Of a DNA stretch of 64,000 nt, positions 46,722 to 57,486 are shown piece by piece. A program made the position numbers and the translations under genes. The stretch's first letter is position 1; each line of letters begins with the position of its first letter. Location: positions 1,464,997 to 1,528,996 of the forward strand of contig CM043964.1 in NCBI GenBank assembly GCA_014529385.2, read 5' to 3'. This DNA comes from Adiantum capillus-veneris. Lineage: Eukaryota; Streptophyta; Polypodiopsida; Polypodiales; Pteridaceae. The notes under the pieces were generated by a model. The model did no database searches. It was not told the DNA's origin and saw only the letters and a program-made list of their open reading frames with translations.

Positions 46722-47249
46722 TCAACAACGAATTACCCTCACAAGGTGCAACATGAATAACCTTGCCACTGTGATCAACAACCTCTGCCGCACTTGTGAC
46801 CCCATGAAGCATGACATCAGTCTGCTCTTCCTCAACCTCACCATTGGGTATAGTGTCGCGCTAAGGGTATTCGCAAGAGCTACACTTAGGCTAGAAAGAT
46901 GCACAAGCCACTTGTTGTTGATGGCAACACCTTCTTGCATGTAGAGAGGTGTGGGTAGCAGCGTAGTGGTTGCACGCATCGTGAGCAGAGGCGGGATGAC
47001 GCCGCTTAAGTAACATCTATCGTATTCAAGTTTTCATTTGATTCCCACAAGAACAGAAGCCTCATCCCCAATGAAGCGTGGTAGCACATCATGGATCTTT
47101 TCCAAGCTGGCAAGCACATTGACCACACTACCTCTAAGCCCATACTGCCTATCGTATGTAAGCTTGCATACCTTGGCAAAGGGGATACAAATGGAGACCA
47201 AGCATGCCTCTACGGGGTTCAGGTCTATTAGAAGCTGGACACACCCCAC
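46722..47249 (-). pseudogene. Unrecognised coding-like stretch, one stop
   Basis: Minus-strand frame open for about 175 codons apart from one TGA near 47033. Residue use looks protein-like (VVNVLASLEKIHDVLPRFIG, then after the stop YDRCYLSGVIPPLL and YMQEGVAINNKWLVHL). I do not recognise a family. It sits between a putative LTR and an LTR relic, so transposon origin is likely. Confidence 0.35.
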
Positions 47250-47269
47250 GACATCTAACTACTCGGAGG

Positions 47270-47955
47270 ACTATTATTTTTGTAATTATTCATTCATTGA
47301 GGAAAACCCGATTTTTCACCTTGTAAATATTGGGACTTACAGAAGTTTCCAGATTGTATCCCAGTTTTGATAGTTAGATTGAGTAGATGGTTGATTTTGG
47401 AACTTTAGGGTTTGAGACATTGTAAGGTATATATACCACTTTTTGACCTTAATGAAAGACCTTTTTGTCATTTTAAAACAAGTTTGAAGTCTGTGAGTGA
47501 GCGTACTGTGTACGAGAGAGAGTGTGTGAGCTTCATCTTGATGCTACGTGTGCTACGGTGGTCGGAATCGAGTGCGGAGAAGTGCAGCGTGTTGCCCCCG
47601 ATTAGAGCTACGATCCGATACCAACATTGCACGCGTATGGTCCGGCTTTGCGAGCTCCTTCTACGAGCTTCATCGGTTGTTTTGGTGAGCATACGTTGTC
47701 CGATTTTGCATTGCAGCATATCCACGCATTCACATTGAGTAGAACTGCACATTAGGCACTTTAGATTTCGGAAACAAAGACCTGCAGATTTTAGCCAGAC
47801 ATCCTACGTGTTTCTGCACCAGGTGTTTTGGCTCGTGATTTTGGTGCATAGACCTTAGGGAGAGCGGCCTATCGGTATTAGTAGGGTCTCCTTCAAGTTC
47901 TATGGTGTTTCGAGATTGTTTGATAGGTGTTCGGCTCTAGAAAGCGTACACATTT
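47270..47955 (+). mobile_element. Gypsy-A-type LTR relic, plus strand
   Basis: Homologous to the Gypsy-A LTR (6150-6830 in reverse complement) over about 680 bp, including a TATA box (GGTATATATACC, 47425-47436), GGAGAAGTGCAGCGTGTTGC, GCATATCCACGCATTC and CCTTAGGGAGAGCGGCCTAT. It contains AGACATCCTACGTG at 47797-47810, a half-site of the Gypsy-A leader palindrome. No primer site or internal region follows: at 47955 it runs into chromovirus coding on the other strand. Confidence 0.75.
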
Positions 47956-48247
47956 TGAAACATACTCTTGTATGTCTACTTTCATGGTAGGCCAATAGAA
48001 GTTTGTCTCTACTCCTCAAAAAGTAGGTTGAATACCTCTATGCCCCACATATGGAGGAGCATGGGATTCATACATAACTTTATCTCACGAAGGGAATGTG
48101 TAACACATAGCTTATTGCCATGGAGAAGATAACCATTCTGCAAGGTGAATGGTTCCTCTTTCTCCCCCAAAGCAAGGGCTGAAATTATGTCTCTATAGTC
48201 AGGGTTAGTAGCATACTCATCTATCATAGAAGATAGATCATTGTGAG
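47956..48247 (-). pseudogene. Chromovirus RNase H-integrase junction fragment
   Basis: Minus-strand piece with ALGEKEEPFTLQNGYLLHGN and KLCVTHSLRE, and after a frame change FYWPTMKVDIQEYVSKC, the zinc-finger region of chromovirus integrase. It is interrupted at 48247 by a Copia-type LTR end and cut at 47955. Confidence 0.7.
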
Positions 48248-48474
48248 TGTTGGAATTAGGGTTGCAGAGAAACACACACAGCTTGGAGAAGACGAAGAAA
48301 GCTCAAGGCACACAATAGAGAGTGTGTTACTTAGTGTGCAATGGAAAAATAGATAGCCCTAGAGTGATGGGCGTATATACAAAGCACGGGGGAAAAAACC
48401 TCCTAAAGAGGGAAAAAATGCCCCTGCGGTCCTACTGTGTTCACACACATCACTACCACATGTATATGGTAACA
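48248..48474 (-). mobile_element. Copia-type 3' LTR, 227 bp
   Basis: On the minus strand it runs TGTTACCATATACATG...CCTAATTCCAACA (TG...CA), preceded directly by a polypurine tract (CTCCAGGGGGGATT, 48475-48488). A TATA-like TTGTATATAC lies inside. Short length and this polypurine tract are typical of Copia elements. It is inserted in the chromovirus fragment. About 150 bp of Copia internal 3' end remain upstream (48489-48640). Confidence 0.65.
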
Positions 48475-48644
48475 AATCCCCCCTGGAGTGAAGGACGCCC
48501 TTTCAACAACGTTTCCACAAAGATTCTTCAAAGAGTCTAAAGATTCCACATGAAGATGGTGATGAAGTAATGAAGATGAAGATGGATGCTGCAACATGAA
48601 GATACGAGCTCATGGACATCATCGAATATCTCGTTATTAATATT

Positions 48645-49519
48645 TTGAGCCATTACGGCCACTTTTGTAATGTTTACGGGAACCTCATATTTTAAATGGG
48701 CACTTGTATTTTGGCCACAGATGCTTGTATAATGAGTAAAGCCAACTCAGTTTCTTGTAATTAAGCTCTGTAGAAGCCTAGAGACAATTCAGGTCATTTG
48801 GTCGGACATTGGGTTTGAAGGATTTGTATATAAGTTGAAACCTAAGGCTTTGTAAAAAACACATTACGTTATCTCAGTTAATATACAGTCGTGGGTTTTG
48901 CAGCACACAGTAGTGAGCTTCACGCACACACACCGTCGTGCACACTGATCACATTGCAGATATGAGAGTAGGAGCGTGTTAGCATCGAGGAGCTCTCCGC
49001 GTCGATGCAAGCAATGCAAGCCTAGGACCACATCGCGAGCCCGCCTGCTACGAGCTATATTTGGTCGTAAGTACATGATTGAGTAGTCGTTAGAATCAGG
49101 GCGAGAAGCTCTTCGTGTTGATGTCTTTGTAGATCAGTTTCGGACACTTTGGAAATTGTTGTTTTGAGTCTATGGCGACAGCGATTAGAGGTCTTACAGT
49201 TATGGTTTTCACGGTTTAGGTGTTTGGCCACATACGACATGTCCTTGTGAGTCTTACCCTCCGATTTCGAGTCATTCCGATATGATTTGAGACTGTTTCG
49301 AGCTTGTAGTGTTTTGTAGGATGCGTTGTCTGTTTCTTTGCTTTATGGTAGTGTTGTGGTAGGATTAGTGACTGTAGAGTGTTGTTCATGTCTAGCTCAG
49401 GGTTGACAACCCAGAGATTGCCTCCATGCCCTAGTCGGTTAGCTACGTCCTCGGATTGATAGTTTGTTCGTCTGTGTTCTCGCTGTGCTTCATCGTCCGT
49501 CGCGGTGTACCCGCTAACA
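48645..49519 (+). mobile_element. Gypsy-D 5' LTR (start uncertain)
   Basis: Ends ...CCCGCTAACA one base before the primer-binding site. TATA-like TGTATATAAG at 48824-48833. The start is a guess: a TG near 48645 after the Copia remnant. AGTCTATGGCGACAG at 49167-49181 resembles a degenerate copy of the leader palindrome. No 3' LTR in the window. Confidence 0.6.
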
Positions 49520-49520
49520 C

Positions 49521-49539
49521 TGGCGCCGTTGCCAAGGAC
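49521..49539 (+). other. Gypsy-D primer-binding site (tRNA-Asp)
   Basis: TGGCGCCGTTGCCAAGGAC: its first 13 bases match the complement of the plant tRNA-Asp 3' end exactly, with AA instead of GG further in. Confidence 0.85.
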
Positions 49540-50430
49540 GAAGCGCCTAAACTAGCATAGACCACATCACTCGTGTTTGACAGTATAGCATTTCTCTAGA
49601 GTTTTCTAGAGTGTTGTCACCATTTGCCTTCTTAGTGGGAAGTCAGAGAGCGGATCTCTTGACTGGGGGATAGCCAGGGAGCGTGCGTCTCGCCGAGGTG
49701 GTCCACCATGAGGTTGAGGTATGGTTATATTATTTTTTTGTGTGTTTAGATTAGGTTTTATGGTTTGTGTGTTTGGTTGTGACTTATAGTTGTGAAGAAC
49801 TTGAAAGAGCAAAAAACGCAAAGAAAAACGCAAAAGGTAAGCAGAAGGCTGTTTGCTTGCCAGAAAGCAAAAACAACCATTCAACCATCCAAAGTAGGAC
49901 TTTAGGTAGTGTAGGACACCTGATGTTGATCTAGAGCAATTTTGACATGAAAATGTGCTTGAAAACACAAAAGGCGGAATTGTGCTGATTATGGTAAAAA
50001 TGCTCTAAAATGGTCGTTTGAAAGCCGATTTGAGTGCTTGTTTTTGCATTAGAGACCTTAAAGTAGGGGGGAAAACACAGATTTGGTCCAATCAATTTTT
50101 TTTAAAAAAAAACCTCTAAAAAACCCAAAAAACAAAAATCTGAAACCAAATCTACAATTTTCAAAAAAGTTGGACCTCAAGACCTTGTTTTGCATATGCT
50201 CTAGAGCTTCTAGAGCTTGTATGTGAAATTTCAAAGCATTTGCATCAGTGCTTGTGCATCTAAGTGGGAATTTGCTTTTTCTGAGTGTAAGGAAGTGAAC
50301 TGTGAAATGCTTGAATCCAAAGGAAAAGAAGTCCAAATTGAATGAACTTTGGGGATAGGCTTCTAAGGGCATTGGGAACCAAACTGTCCAAAAACAGAGA
50401 AAAAAATCACTTCCCAGTGGCTCTCTGCTC

Positions 50431-50448
50431 AGTCTATCGCGATAGACT
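50431..50448. repeat. Leader palindrome 1
   Basis: Perfect 18-bp palindrome AGTCTATCGCGATAGACT. A partial copy (AGATAGACTGA) follows about 10 bp later. Confidence 0.9.
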
Positions 50449-50730
50449 GATGAATTGGAGATAGACTGACAAACAGGAAAAACCCCTCATACCACAAATA
50501 AAACACATCAATACAAGGCTGCTCCCAAAAATTGAGTGTACTTGGACACCTGCTTGACCACCAAACCTCAAGTCTGGTGTTTAGAGTCTAAGTTCAGAGA
50601 CACAGTGGTAAAAAGACCTTGACCAATAGTCCAAACATTGCACAACTTTGTGTATTCACTATACAGAGGAAAAGGAAACTAGTTGTAAAGAGAACTTTGT
50701 AAAAAGACCAAAACTGGGAAACTTTATGAG

Positions 50731-50744
50731 CCTATCGCGATAGG
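50731..50744. repeat. Leader palindrome 2, compensated variant
   Basis: CCTATCGCGATAGG: relative to the usual core, T has become C on the left arm and A has become G on the right arm, so the palindrome is preserved by a matched double change. Confidence 0.85.
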
Positions 50745-50996
50745 TTGGGGATATTTAGCTGTGGACCTTATTTTGCACATCCCTCCTAGGGATAGCTTAA
50801 CCAGAGCCTACATAGCATACACACCAAATTTCAGCCCAGATAGAGATTCAGGTTCTGACAAAAACACTAAAAATGGCCCAAAACACAAACCAAGTGTCCA
50901 AATTGCATGAAATTTGAGGGATAGACACAAGGGAGTAAGGGGAATCTAAAAGTGAAGTCACAATTTTGAGTTGACTTTTCCTGCACAATCTGTTGT

Positions 50997-51012
50997 GTCT
51001 ATCGCGATAGAC
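50997..51012. repeat. Leader palindrome 3
   Basis: GTCTATCGCGATAGAC, 16-bp perfect. Confidence 0.9.
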
Positions 51013-51296
51013 TCATGACATTTTGAATGGGACAGTTTTTGGAAATTGTGACTAGATAGCTTGAATCCACTCCTCACCTAGACCTTAACCATCATTTCAA
51101 ATTTGAAATTGGACATCAAGAAGACCACCAAACCTCAAGTCTGGTGTTTAGAGTCAGACTTCAGAGACAAATTGGGTAAAGGAACTTGACCAAATTTCCA
51201 AACCTTATGAAACTTGGTATACATGATCTACAGAGGGTAGGGAACACATCTGTGAGGAGAAAATTTGAAAAAAGTGTCATTATAGCATACTTGGTG

Positions 51297-51314
51297 AGTC
51301 TATCGCGATAGACT
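51297..51314. repeat. Leader palindrome 4
   Basis: AGTCTATCGCGATAGACT, perfect 18 bp. Confidence 0.9.
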
Positions 51315-51594
51315 AAGAACCCAGTGATAGAAACTGAATTTTTCAAAAACCTCTATGGAATAGCTTGGAAAGGTGCTATCAAGGACTCATAAAAATTTTG
51401 AAGTCATTTGGACATCAGAAAGTGGGTCTAAGACCATTTGAGAGGATTCAGCTTGTAGAAAATACCAGATCTGGTCTAACTGACAAAGTAAAAGTCCAAA
51501 CCACTTGAAAATTGGCAAGAGGACTAAGGAGAGGTGTTGGAACACAGTGGTATAGTCAAAGTTCAAGTTTGACCTATAAAAGGGGTACTTGCTC

Positions 51595-51612
51595 AGTCTA
51601 TCGCGATAGACT
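51595..51612. repeat. Leader palindrome 5
   Basis: AGTCTATCGCGATAGACT, perfect 18 bp. Confidence 0.9.
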
Positions 51613-51894
51613 CAAAGTAGGGCCAAAGAAACTGAATTTTTCAAAAACCCTCTAGAGCATAGCTTGTTTAGCCTCTCAGGAGGTTACACACAAAATTTGG
51701 TGGATTTTGGACATTGGGAAGTCATCCTAAGTCTATTTTCTAGTGATTAGATAGACTTAGAATTCTAAGTTGGAGTTAAGAGACCTAAGAAAAAGTCCAA
51801 TACAAGTGAAAATTGGTGAGCAAGGTGTACAGAGCATAGGGAACACAATGGTGAAGAGAAATCTGGAAAATTTTCAAAACTAAAGAATCTGTTG

Positions 51895-51912
51895 AGTCTA
51901 TCGCGATAGACT
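51895..51912. repeat. Leader palindrome 6
   Basis: AGTCTATCGCGATAGACT, perfect 18 bp. Confidence 0.9.
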
Positions 51913-52194
51913 AGGGTTTTTTTCACAAAAATTGAAAATTTCGAAAACTTACCTTAGGGCCTTGTTCTACATATTATTGTGAGCCTATGGTTAAAATTTG
52001 AGTAAATTTGGAGCATTGTAAGTGCATCTAAGAGGATTACTTCATAAGATAAAAAAAGAGACTCTTGTTTGATGCAAGTTACAAAGGAAAAGTATTCCAA
52101 ATTGGTTGAAACTTGGTGAGTAGTATCTCAAGAGAAGGGGGAACTCAAATCAGTGAAAACAGTTGAAAAAGTGTATCCGAGTAACACTCTGGTG

Positions 52195-52212
52195 AGTCTA
52201 TCGCGATATACT
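52195..52212. repeat. Leader palindrome 7, one mismatch
   Basis: AGTCTATCGCGATATACT: one substitution breaks one pair. Confidence 0.85.
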
Positions 52213-52334
52213 TAGAAATTCACTGTAGAAAATTCAAGATTCAAATCTGACTTCATATTTGGGTTTAGAAGGCCCATTATACCCTGTACACAAAGTTTGA
52301 GTGCATTTGGACATCTGCAAGGGGTACTTGGTGA

Positions 52335-52350
52335 GTCTATCGCGATAGAC
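52335..52350. repeat. Leader palindrome 8
   Basis: GTCTATCGCGATAGAC, 16-bp perfect, 139 bp after the previous one, so the last unit is truncated. Confidence 0.9.
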
Positions 52351-52854
52351 AAGTGAGGAAAAAAAATTTGAGATTTTTTTTTTGAAACCAAGTATACCAC
52401 TGGGTTTATCATTGCTTAAGGAGTGCACACACAAATTTTGGGCTCAAATGACCACTTGCAAAAACATCAGATAGTGCAACTTTCCAAATTACATCTCACT
52501 GTTTTGGTCATAACTTTCACATACGGACTCCAATTCCAAATTTTTTTCTTATCAAAACGTAGCTTGAGAACAGCACTACAGATCTTAGAGTAAATTGACC
52601 AAAATTGTCAGTTTTCAAAAAAACGTTGTTTAAGGCCTCAAAATGCATCCGGAAGTCAGGGGTGTCTAAAACCGACAATTTGAGAGAATTGTGAGAAAAC
52701 GCTCATGGTTTTGGACATAGTTTTGGATTTTCCCTAACCAAAATACTTGAACACACTGAGAGAGGTATTACTACAGCAAGCTAGATTTGCTAAGCCTAGA
52801 AGTCAGCTTATACAAGCACATGGATTGCAGGGATAGATGAGCACCCGCCCAGAA

Positions 52855-54083
52855 TAGATCTTCCAAACCTACAATACATAAAGACCAATTTTGTGGAGAG
52901 AGTTTGGACGTATAACCGTGAAAGTGAAGGACTATATAGGTATATTAATGGAAATTAATTCAACCTTTACAGTTGCTTAGAGCCTTACCCAGACGAGTTG
53001 ACAGAGTACAAGCTCTTATATGTCTATACATACGAGGTTGACCGACAATGGACCTCTTTATTTGTTGACAAGTATGGACGAGAATATAGAGCTGTAGAAA
53101 GCACAAATCTGTGAACCAAATTAGAGATGAGTGGATATTTGGTCAATGAAGGACCTCAGATACATCCACCAAACACAGGAACCTCTAAGAGAGTTCCAAA
53201 GAGGGGACCACCACCTGGATTTCCTCCTAGAGCGATAACGAGAGATGAAACGATACCAGAGAGGAGTATGGTTCCATACTTTGCACCCCAAAGTATAAGA
53301 CCATTTCAAATACGAAAATGGGTAAATAGAACGTACAATGGCATAGGAGACCCATACGCCCATGTCTCGGCTTTCAAGAAAGTCCTACGAGCAGAACGAG
53401 TAGAGGACTTCCACACACAGTATGAGGGTTTTGGACTTAATTTGGAGAACAATGCACAAGCATGGTTTGAACTATTGAATCGGAGAGAGTTCACAACCAT
53501 TGAGAAAATTTTGGATGAATTTGTTCAAGAATTCTCCAAGAGGGGCATAAAACATAACACCCTTCCTAAGATTCAGGAACTTAAACAAGGCGAAACAGAA
53601 ACATTGCGACATGCAATACTGCGTTTCAAGCAATATGTTGCTAGATGTCCTACCCAAGAGTTACCCATGGCAGAACGCCAGATCCTATTCTTCATCAAAG
53701 GGCTTAGGAATGAGAATCTCCAAAAGGACCTATACGTGAAAAGATACCAAACCTTGGAAGAGGTGACCAAAGCGGCAATTGACCTAGTTGAAAATTGCAA
53801 ATTCTATGAAGATGGTCAGAAGAAGATGAATGATGCGAGTGAGAAAAAGAAAACCGCTGATCTTGAGGATCAAAGAGGGAATCTAGGACAAAAGCAAGCA
53901 AATGTTGAGGAGCAAATCATAGAGAATGTGATGCAACGCATCAACCACTTTGACAGAGTACCAGCCTATACAGTTCCTAAACGACGTAGGTGCATGACAT
54001 GTGGAGGGGACCATCCGACGCAACATTGTCCTGACTATAGACCTAAGACTCCACTTAAGACTCAAACCCTGGTGGAGTCTTAG
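52855..54083 (+). pseudogene. Gypsy-D gag
   Basis: The clean open part is 53127-54083 (318 codons), with the helical retrotransposon-gag domain (RKWVNRTYNGIGDPYAHV to FIKGLRNENLQKDL) and one short zinc knuckle CX2CX3HX4C (CMTCGGDHPTQHC) near the C terminus. Upstream, 52855-53115 still encodes the gag N-terminal region in broken frames: YNRESEGLYRYIN and VDKYGREYRA match YKHESEGIVSYF and VDRYRQEYQR of Gypsy-B. A TAA near 52968 and a TGA at about 53113 interrupt it. The true start therefore lay upstream, and Met 53127 is internal. Nothing of pol follows: similarity ends at about 54085. Confidence 0.82.
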
Positions 54084-54089
54084 GTCTCT

Positions 54090-54250
54090 CAAATGGTCTT
54101 AGACCCACTTTCTGATGTCCAAATGACTTCAAAACTTTTATGTGTCCTTGATAGCATCTTTCCAAGCTATTCCACAGAGGTTTTTGAAAAATTCAGTTTC
54201 TATCACTGGGTTCTTAGTCTATCGCGATAGACTCACCAAGTTTCTCTTCA
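54090..54250 (-). repeat. Inverted copy of a Gypsy-D leader segment
   Basis: The reverse complement of 54090-54240 matches 51290-51440 closely, including the palindrome (54216-54233), GAAACTGAATTTTTCAAAAAC and GGGTCTAAGACCATTTGAGAG. It is a piece of a related element placed in opposite orientation directly after gag. Confidence 0.85.
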
Positions 54251-54301
54251 AATTTTCAAATTTACATGAGTAAAGAGAAGTGCCATGCCCTGAGGACAAG
54301 A

Positions 54302-55482
54302 TCAGTTCACAAAGGAGAGTAAGCCCAAAGCTTTGCGGAAAGCTTCAAGCTTCTCACGAGACAATGCCTTTGTGAAAAGATCTGCAAGGTTGTCCTGTGT
54401 TGGCACATAAGCCAAGCTGATCTCTCCTGCTGAGAGCCTCTCCCTGACATAGTGGTAATGCACCTCAATTTGCTTTGTGCAAGCATGAAAAACTCGGTTC
54501 CTCGCAACTGCCAATGCGCTCTGACTGTCAGTGTAGATAGTGTTGGCAGTGTCCTGTCCAACACCCATCAGTCATAAGGCGTCTGAGCCATACACACTCA
54601 ACCGTAGCTGTGAAGACTGCCCTGTACTCAGCCTCACAACTCGAAGTGGCCATAGTAGGTTGCTTCTTGCTCAACCATGATATACATGAACTACCAAGCA
54701 TGAAACAAAACCACTTGTGGACACTCGCGTGTCAAAACAACCAGCCCAATCTGAGTCCGAAAAAGCATGTAAGTCTGGCAGCAATGATCCCCCCTTGGGA
54801 TAAAACAAGCCAAGATGTAAAGTGCCACTAAGGTAGCGGAAAATCCTCTTGACAACCTGCCAATGCTTAGACCCTGGGCTATGCATAAATCTACTGACCT
54901 GTGAGACTGCAAACTGAATATCCGGCCTCATGTTGCATACATAAATGAGGCAGCCAACAGCAATTTGGTAAAGAGTGACATCAACAGGATCGCCAGCATC
55001 ATGTAGACTCAACTTCAAACCTGTTTCCACGGGAGTGGCAATAGGTTTGCAATCCTCAAGTCCAAACTTACATAACAATGTCTCTATGTAACTTTTTTGA
55101 CACAAGGCAATACCACCATCACACTGCTTAAACTGTATACCCAAGTAATGATGCAACAGCCCCAAATCTTTCATCTTGAAAGTAGCATTCAAATCAGCCT
55201 TAAATTCAGCAATGTGTCTCTCATTTGGTCCAGTGATCAACAAATCATCAACATAAAGAGCCACAATGAGAAGTACATCACCCTCACGCTTTACATACAA
55301 TGTGCTTTCTGTTGGCTTGTTACGAAAGCCTTGTTTGACCAAATGAGTGTCATCTTTCTCATACCAAGCACGAGGAGATTGCTTCAACCCATAAAAAGCC
55401 TTGTTACATTTGCACACTTTGTCCTCTTGTCCTTTTATGACAAAAGTGCGAGGCTGCGTTACATAAACTTCCTCAAATATGT
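54302..55482 (-). pseudogene. Copia reverse transcriptase (C-terminal part) and RNase H
   Basis: Ty1/copia pol tail on the minus strand. Motifs in order: IFEEVYVTQP, AFYGLKQSPRAWYEK, the catalytic box ALYVDDLLITG, MKDLGLLHHYLGIQ, then RNase H with DSDWAGC, SSCEAEYRA and DNLADLFTKALS. Frameshifts near 54695 and 54570 break RNase H, so it is inactive. The N-terminal part of the same protein is at 63205-64000; GP2 lies between. Confidence 0.92.
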
Positions 55483-57417
55483 TGAGGCAAGCTTTTCCAT
55501 GCATGGGAACCCCCCCATATATCTTTGCCCTTTTACCAAAATATTTCCTATTATATAAGTTACTTTTGATTTTTCTTCCCTTTTTCACAAAAGTTTTAGC
55601 CTTTATTAAATAAATAAGACTTATGCTAATCAATCACGATGTAGCATAAATAAGTAAGCTTTCTTTGTTGATATCTCTTTTGACCTTAAATATTAAATGT
55701 ATATATTCTAAATTACATTATATAGTTTAGTATTTTCTAATATATTTTTCATGTATATATATTATTCCACCCTACCAAATATTTTATTCACTAGTTTTCA
55801 TTTTCAAACCTCAACCCCACTTTCAAATTTCAATTATACCTCCATCTAGATGATTGCCAATCTTTTCAAAACTCTAGGTCATGTTTTCATACACATGAAG
55901 GAGCTTACACTTGAAGGCAAGAGAGAAGTCCACTCAAAGGGGACCACCAAAAGACCTTTGCAGCCACAAATAATACATTATTTGGCTGAATTTTTTAAGT
56001 AGAAAAGAACCCCGAATCTGAAGGAGCGTTCAACATGAAAGATGTAGCTCGTGATCTCAACTTTTAGCTCAATTTTTTTCAGAATTTTTGGAGTTATGAT
56101 TTTTGTAGTGGACCCTAGTTTTCTCGTGTAATGGTGACACAGGCCATCCCCAATTTTCTTCCCTCTAGAACGGCTATGGTTCTACAAGTCTTCAAGCATG
56201 ATTACAAGAGACAAGGCTCTTTTAATGAGTTCTTGGCAAGTCTAGAGTGATTCTATCACCATTTTTGGAGGATCCATCCTCATCAACAACTATCCACCTT
56301 TGACAATCTCTCTTGTAAATTTCTTACCTCTCTCTTCTCTCCCTAATAAGCTTATGTCTAGCCAAAGCTAGACTATTGTAAATATCTCCTATCCTCTACA
56401 TCCTACCCACATTCTCTCATATTTTCTCTCTATTGACTCAGGTATTTTAAATAATGAGGAGACAAGATGGGAGCCACAGTCACATGCACCCCATTTTCCT
56501 AGTCACCAAAGTGGGACACTCACCTCAAATAGAAATATTGCTAAATCCTCTCCTCCTTCCCTATATAAGGAGGCCATGAGAGCTCACTTGGGACATACAC
56601 ACACACACACACACACACACACCTATCCATACACACTCTTGTGCTACATGCTTGTAGCATTAACCCTAATCACATAATCACAACACCATCATCATCACCA
56701 TCACCATGCACCAAAGATGAGCACCACACCTCACACCACTTGTAATTAAGGGTTGAAGGCACAATTTCAAGAAGAAGAAGGGTGGACACACTCATGATAT
56801 TCCTCGCCATCAACTCCCATCTCTCCATCATGCCTCCTACGATCTTGTGCCCTTCTCATTTTTCTGCCATACGCTACATATTGTATTCATCTTTTGCAAG
56901 CAATCAACACACTCCATCTTGGTGCCATACTTTGTGTCGCTTTGGATACATCTCATTGTGAGTATGGCATATGCTTGTTCCTTGATATTCTTTTTTTTTG
57001 CTTATGTTAAGGTGTGCGGATTCGCCACCATACACACACACACACACTCTCTCCCTCTCATATTCCTATCTTCTTGCTACTTCCATCTTGAGGTGTGCGG
57101 ATTCGCCACCTCTTGTATGAGAAGTGAGCATACTTGCATGTATCCCTGACCTCGTTATCTTCCTTACTACATGCACGAGTAGCGAGCCCATTATCACTCA
57201 CTCACCACTCCTCTCATCTTATTCTCTGACTACCCCATTCCACATTTGGGCGTGGATCTTGAAATTGTTTTCCATGGCATGTTTCATTGTGTATATGTAT
57301 GCGTCCTAGTCGCATATCTTGCTAGGTGGTGCCCTATTGCGTATTCCCCATGATGAGGCCATTGTGCATAGTCTTGGTGTAGAGGCCACCGGGTCTATTT
57401 TTCACTTCTGTATCTCA
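55483..57417 (+). repeat. GP2 5' LTR, long form
   Basis: 1935 bp. TATA-like CTATATAAGG at 56571-56580. It contains a (CA)n tract and two copies of AGGTGTGCGGATTCGCCACC (57010-57029 and 57091-57110). The segment from about 56584 to 57310, just after the TATA box, has no counterpart in the 3' LTR. Open frames inside are not conserved and not credible. Confidence 0.88.
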
Positions 57418-57419
57418 CT

Positions 57420-57437
57420 CGGTGCCCCCACTGAGGA
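57420..57437 (+). other. GP2 primer-binding site
   Basis: CGGTGCCCCCACTGAGGA, two bases after the LTR end; related to the GP1 site TGGCGCCCCCACGGAGGA with three differences, one of them in the TGG start. Confidence 0.55.
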
Positions 57438-57486
57438 GGGATCTTGAAACCTTCAGTTTACAAAGCTCACATGTTTACTTCTCTTC

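Larger units (their letters stand above)
49540..52850 (+). other. Gypsy-D leader with ~300-bp repeats and palindromes
   Basis: 3.3 kb without a real reading frame. It is built of diverged tandem units of about 300 bp, recognised by recurring phrases (GAAACTGAATTTTTCAAAAAC, AAATTTGAAAA, CTTGGTGAGTC) and by one palindrome per unit: 50431, 50731, 50997, 51297, 51595, 51895, 52195 and 52335. Most spacings are 298-302 bp; one is 266 bp and the last 139 bp. Gypsy-A has a shorter leader with the same plan. Confidence 0.85.

Noticed and set aside
47412-47738. A 108-codon frame in the LTR relic and its antisense partner
   Set aside because: The homologous Gypsy-A LTR has a corresponding but differently framed reading; this is LTR sequence, not a gene.
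50431-52350. Regularly spaced short palindromes as a CRISPR array
   Set aside because: Spacing is about 300 bp, the spacers are diverged copies of each other, and the context is a plant retrotransposon leader.
55483-57417. Small genes inside the GP2 5' LTR (for example 56847-57149)
   Set aside because: Absent from the 3' LTR copy, no homology, and located in LTR sequence.
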